From JAJPJX01 sp964568355 (GTDB lineage: Bacteria > Acidobacteriota > Terriglobia > Bryobacterales > Bryobacteraceae), in the NCBI GenBank assembly GCA_964568355.1, contig CAZMRK010000436.1, positions 1 to 16,485 on the forward strand: DNA of 16,485 nucleotides, read 5' to 3'. This document shows positions 15,338 to 16,485 of the stretch, in pieces. The translations under genes were made by a program, and so were the position numbers. The first letter of the stretch is position 1. The number at the start of each line of letters is the position of its first letter. The notes beneath the pieces were generated by a model. It did no database searches. It saw only the letters and a list, made by a program, of their open reading frames with translations, and was not told where the DNA came from.

Positions 15338-16485
15338 ATGGGTAAGTGGTCGATTCGCACTGGCGGTGTGTTGTGCGTCCTTCTTGGTGCTGCTAGTCTG
15401 GCCCTCTTCGGGCAATCCGAGCGCGGCTCCATCCGCGGAACAATTGTAGATTCCTCAGGCGCCATCGTAGCTGGGGCAAAGGTAACAGCGGTAAACACGG
15501 CTACCGGCGTCCGAACTCTCAGCGTAACTACAGGCGCGGGGAATTACAACATCCCTCAGTTACCTCCCGGAACCTACAACGTGGAAGCGGAGCAGGTCGG
15601 CTTTAAGAAACTGGTCCGCGAAAATGTGGTGGTGGAGGTCTCCGCTGTCGTCGCGCTGGACCTGTATCTCGATGTCGGCGAGGTGACGGAACGGGTGATG
15701 GTGACCGCAGCCGCGCCGCTCTTAAAAAGCGAAACCAGCGATGTCAGCATCGCCGTGAACCCGAAGTCGTACACTGACCTTCCCCTGAGCGCCGGCGGTG
15801 GCCGGGCCCCTGAGAATTTTCTGTTTCTCTCTCCGGGAGCGACCGGCAGCACGTTTGACGCTCACATCAACGGCAGCCAGACGCTCTCGAAGGAAATGCA
15901 AATCGACGGCATGAGCACGCAGATCGCGGAGGTGCAGGGAGATCCTCGTACACTGACCTTCCCGCCGGATGCGATCCAGGAGATGTCGGTGGTATCGAGC
16001 GGCTATCCGGCAGAGTTCGGCAACACCGGCGGAGGCGTGGAGCGCTTTGTGGTGCGTTCCGGCAGCAACGAGTTTCACGGCAATATGTACGAGTTTCTGC
16101 GCAACGACAAACTGGATGCGCGCGGCTTCTTCAACGCCGACCGGTCCATTCACCGCGAGAACGAGTTCGGTTTCAGCGTGGGCGGGCCTATCCTGCTGCC
16201 GAAGATCTACAACGGCCGCAACCGGTCCTTCTTTTTCGCCAACGTGAACTGGTACAAAAACCGCGGTGGCGCGCAGAACTCGATCGCCTCGGTTCCCAAC
16301 GATGCGTTTCGCAGCGGCGATCTTTCCGGGTTGGTGGATGCAAAGGGAAACCAGATTCCCATTTACGACCCCGCCACCACGGTTACCGACAGCGAGGGCA
16401 ATTCCACGCGCACGCCGTTTCCCGGCAACATGATTCCTTCCGCGCGCATCAGCAAAGTCGCGCAGAACATCCTGGCCCAGGTGCC
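15338..16485 (+). CDS. Oar-like TonB-dependent receptor, N-terminal part (runs off the window)
   Basis: The ATG at 15338 is preceded by AGGAGG (15321-15326). The frame is open to the window end, giving 382 residues with the C-terminus missing. A signal peptide covers about residues 1-26 (ALFGQ). A CarboxypepD_reg-type beta sandwich follows at about 28-115 (GSIRGTIVDSSGAIVAGA, with PPGTYNVEAEQVGFKKL). The plug region then begins: LQIDGM-like MQIDGM, EFGNTGGGVERFVVRSGSNEFHG, then the start of the barrel (EFGFSVGGPI, NRSFFFANVNW). This is the same family as the receptor at 2384-6124 but clearly a different member, and its leader is also different. It presumably imports a large ligand across the outer membrane; the substrate is unknown. 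It has its own promoter and is divergent from the helical-protein gene. Confidence 0.92.
   Translation, partial: MGKWSIRTGGVLCVLLGAASLALFGQSERGSIRGTIVDSSGAIVAGAKVTAVNTATGVRTLSVTTGAGNYNIPQLPPGTYNVEAEQVGFKKLVRENVVVEVSAVVALDLYLDVGEVTERVMVTAAAPLLKSETSDVSIAVNPKSYTDLPLSAGGGRAPENFLFLSPGATGSTFDAHINGSQTLSKEMQIDGMSTQIAEVQGDPRTLTFPPDAIQEMSVVSSGYPAEFGNTGGGVERFVVRSGSNEFHGNMYEFLRNDKLDARGFFNADRSIHRENEFGFSVGGPILLPKIYNGRNRSFFFANVNWYKNRGGAQNSIASVPNDAFRSGDLSGLVDAKGNQIPIYDPATTVTDSEGNSTRTPFPGNMIPSARISKVAQNILAQV

Overview
The window looks like a high-GC Acidobacteriota chromosome, probably of the Bryobacterales/Solibacter type. This is inferred from the genes: two very large Oar/CarboxypepD_reg-type TonB-dependent receptors with signal peptides, a membrane-anchored one-component regulator of a kind common in that phylum, a Tat-exported glycoside-hydrolase-like protein and an exported alpha-galactosidase-like enzyme. 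No rRNA, CRISPR array or transposase gene was seen.

Layout. (1) 1-404: a 47-nt piece matching the 3' half of a tRNA-Pro (to CCA) with no 5' half, then non-coding DNA. (2) 405-2320 (+): a glycoside-hydrolase-like protein (GHL6/GH42-like) split in two by a one-base frameshift. A hairpin at 2344-2371 separates it from the convergent receptor gene. (3) 2384-6124 (-): a complete Oar-like receptor, divergent from a transmembrane regulator at 6393-7706 (+). The shared intergenic region holds a promoter for the receptor and a 16-bp inverted repeat just upstream of its -35 box. (4) 7748-9892 (-): an alpha-galactosidase-like (GH36/GH27 clan) exported enzyme with its own extended -10 promoter. (5) 9979-14836 (-): three closely spaced genes in one direction. 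In transcription order they are an all-helical protein, a 1082-aa tandem beta-helix protein, and a short sigma-70-like protein interrupted by TAA. (6) 14837-15337: a long regulatory gap with palindromes and a promoter. (7) 15338-end (+): a second Oar-like receptor running off the window.

How they fit together. The receptors, the regulator and the two glycoside hydrolases fit a picture of glycan sensing, uptake and breakdown in the outer membrane and periplasm. The most unusual part is the 9979-14836 block. The helical and beta-helix proteins lack signal peptides and resemble nothing I can name as a system. The sigma-like protein aligns without gaps to sigma-70 regions 2.1-2.4, but it has lost the promoter-melting aromatic residues and all of regions 3 and 4. 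This block is the best candidate for an undescribed system in the window, and its function is unknown.
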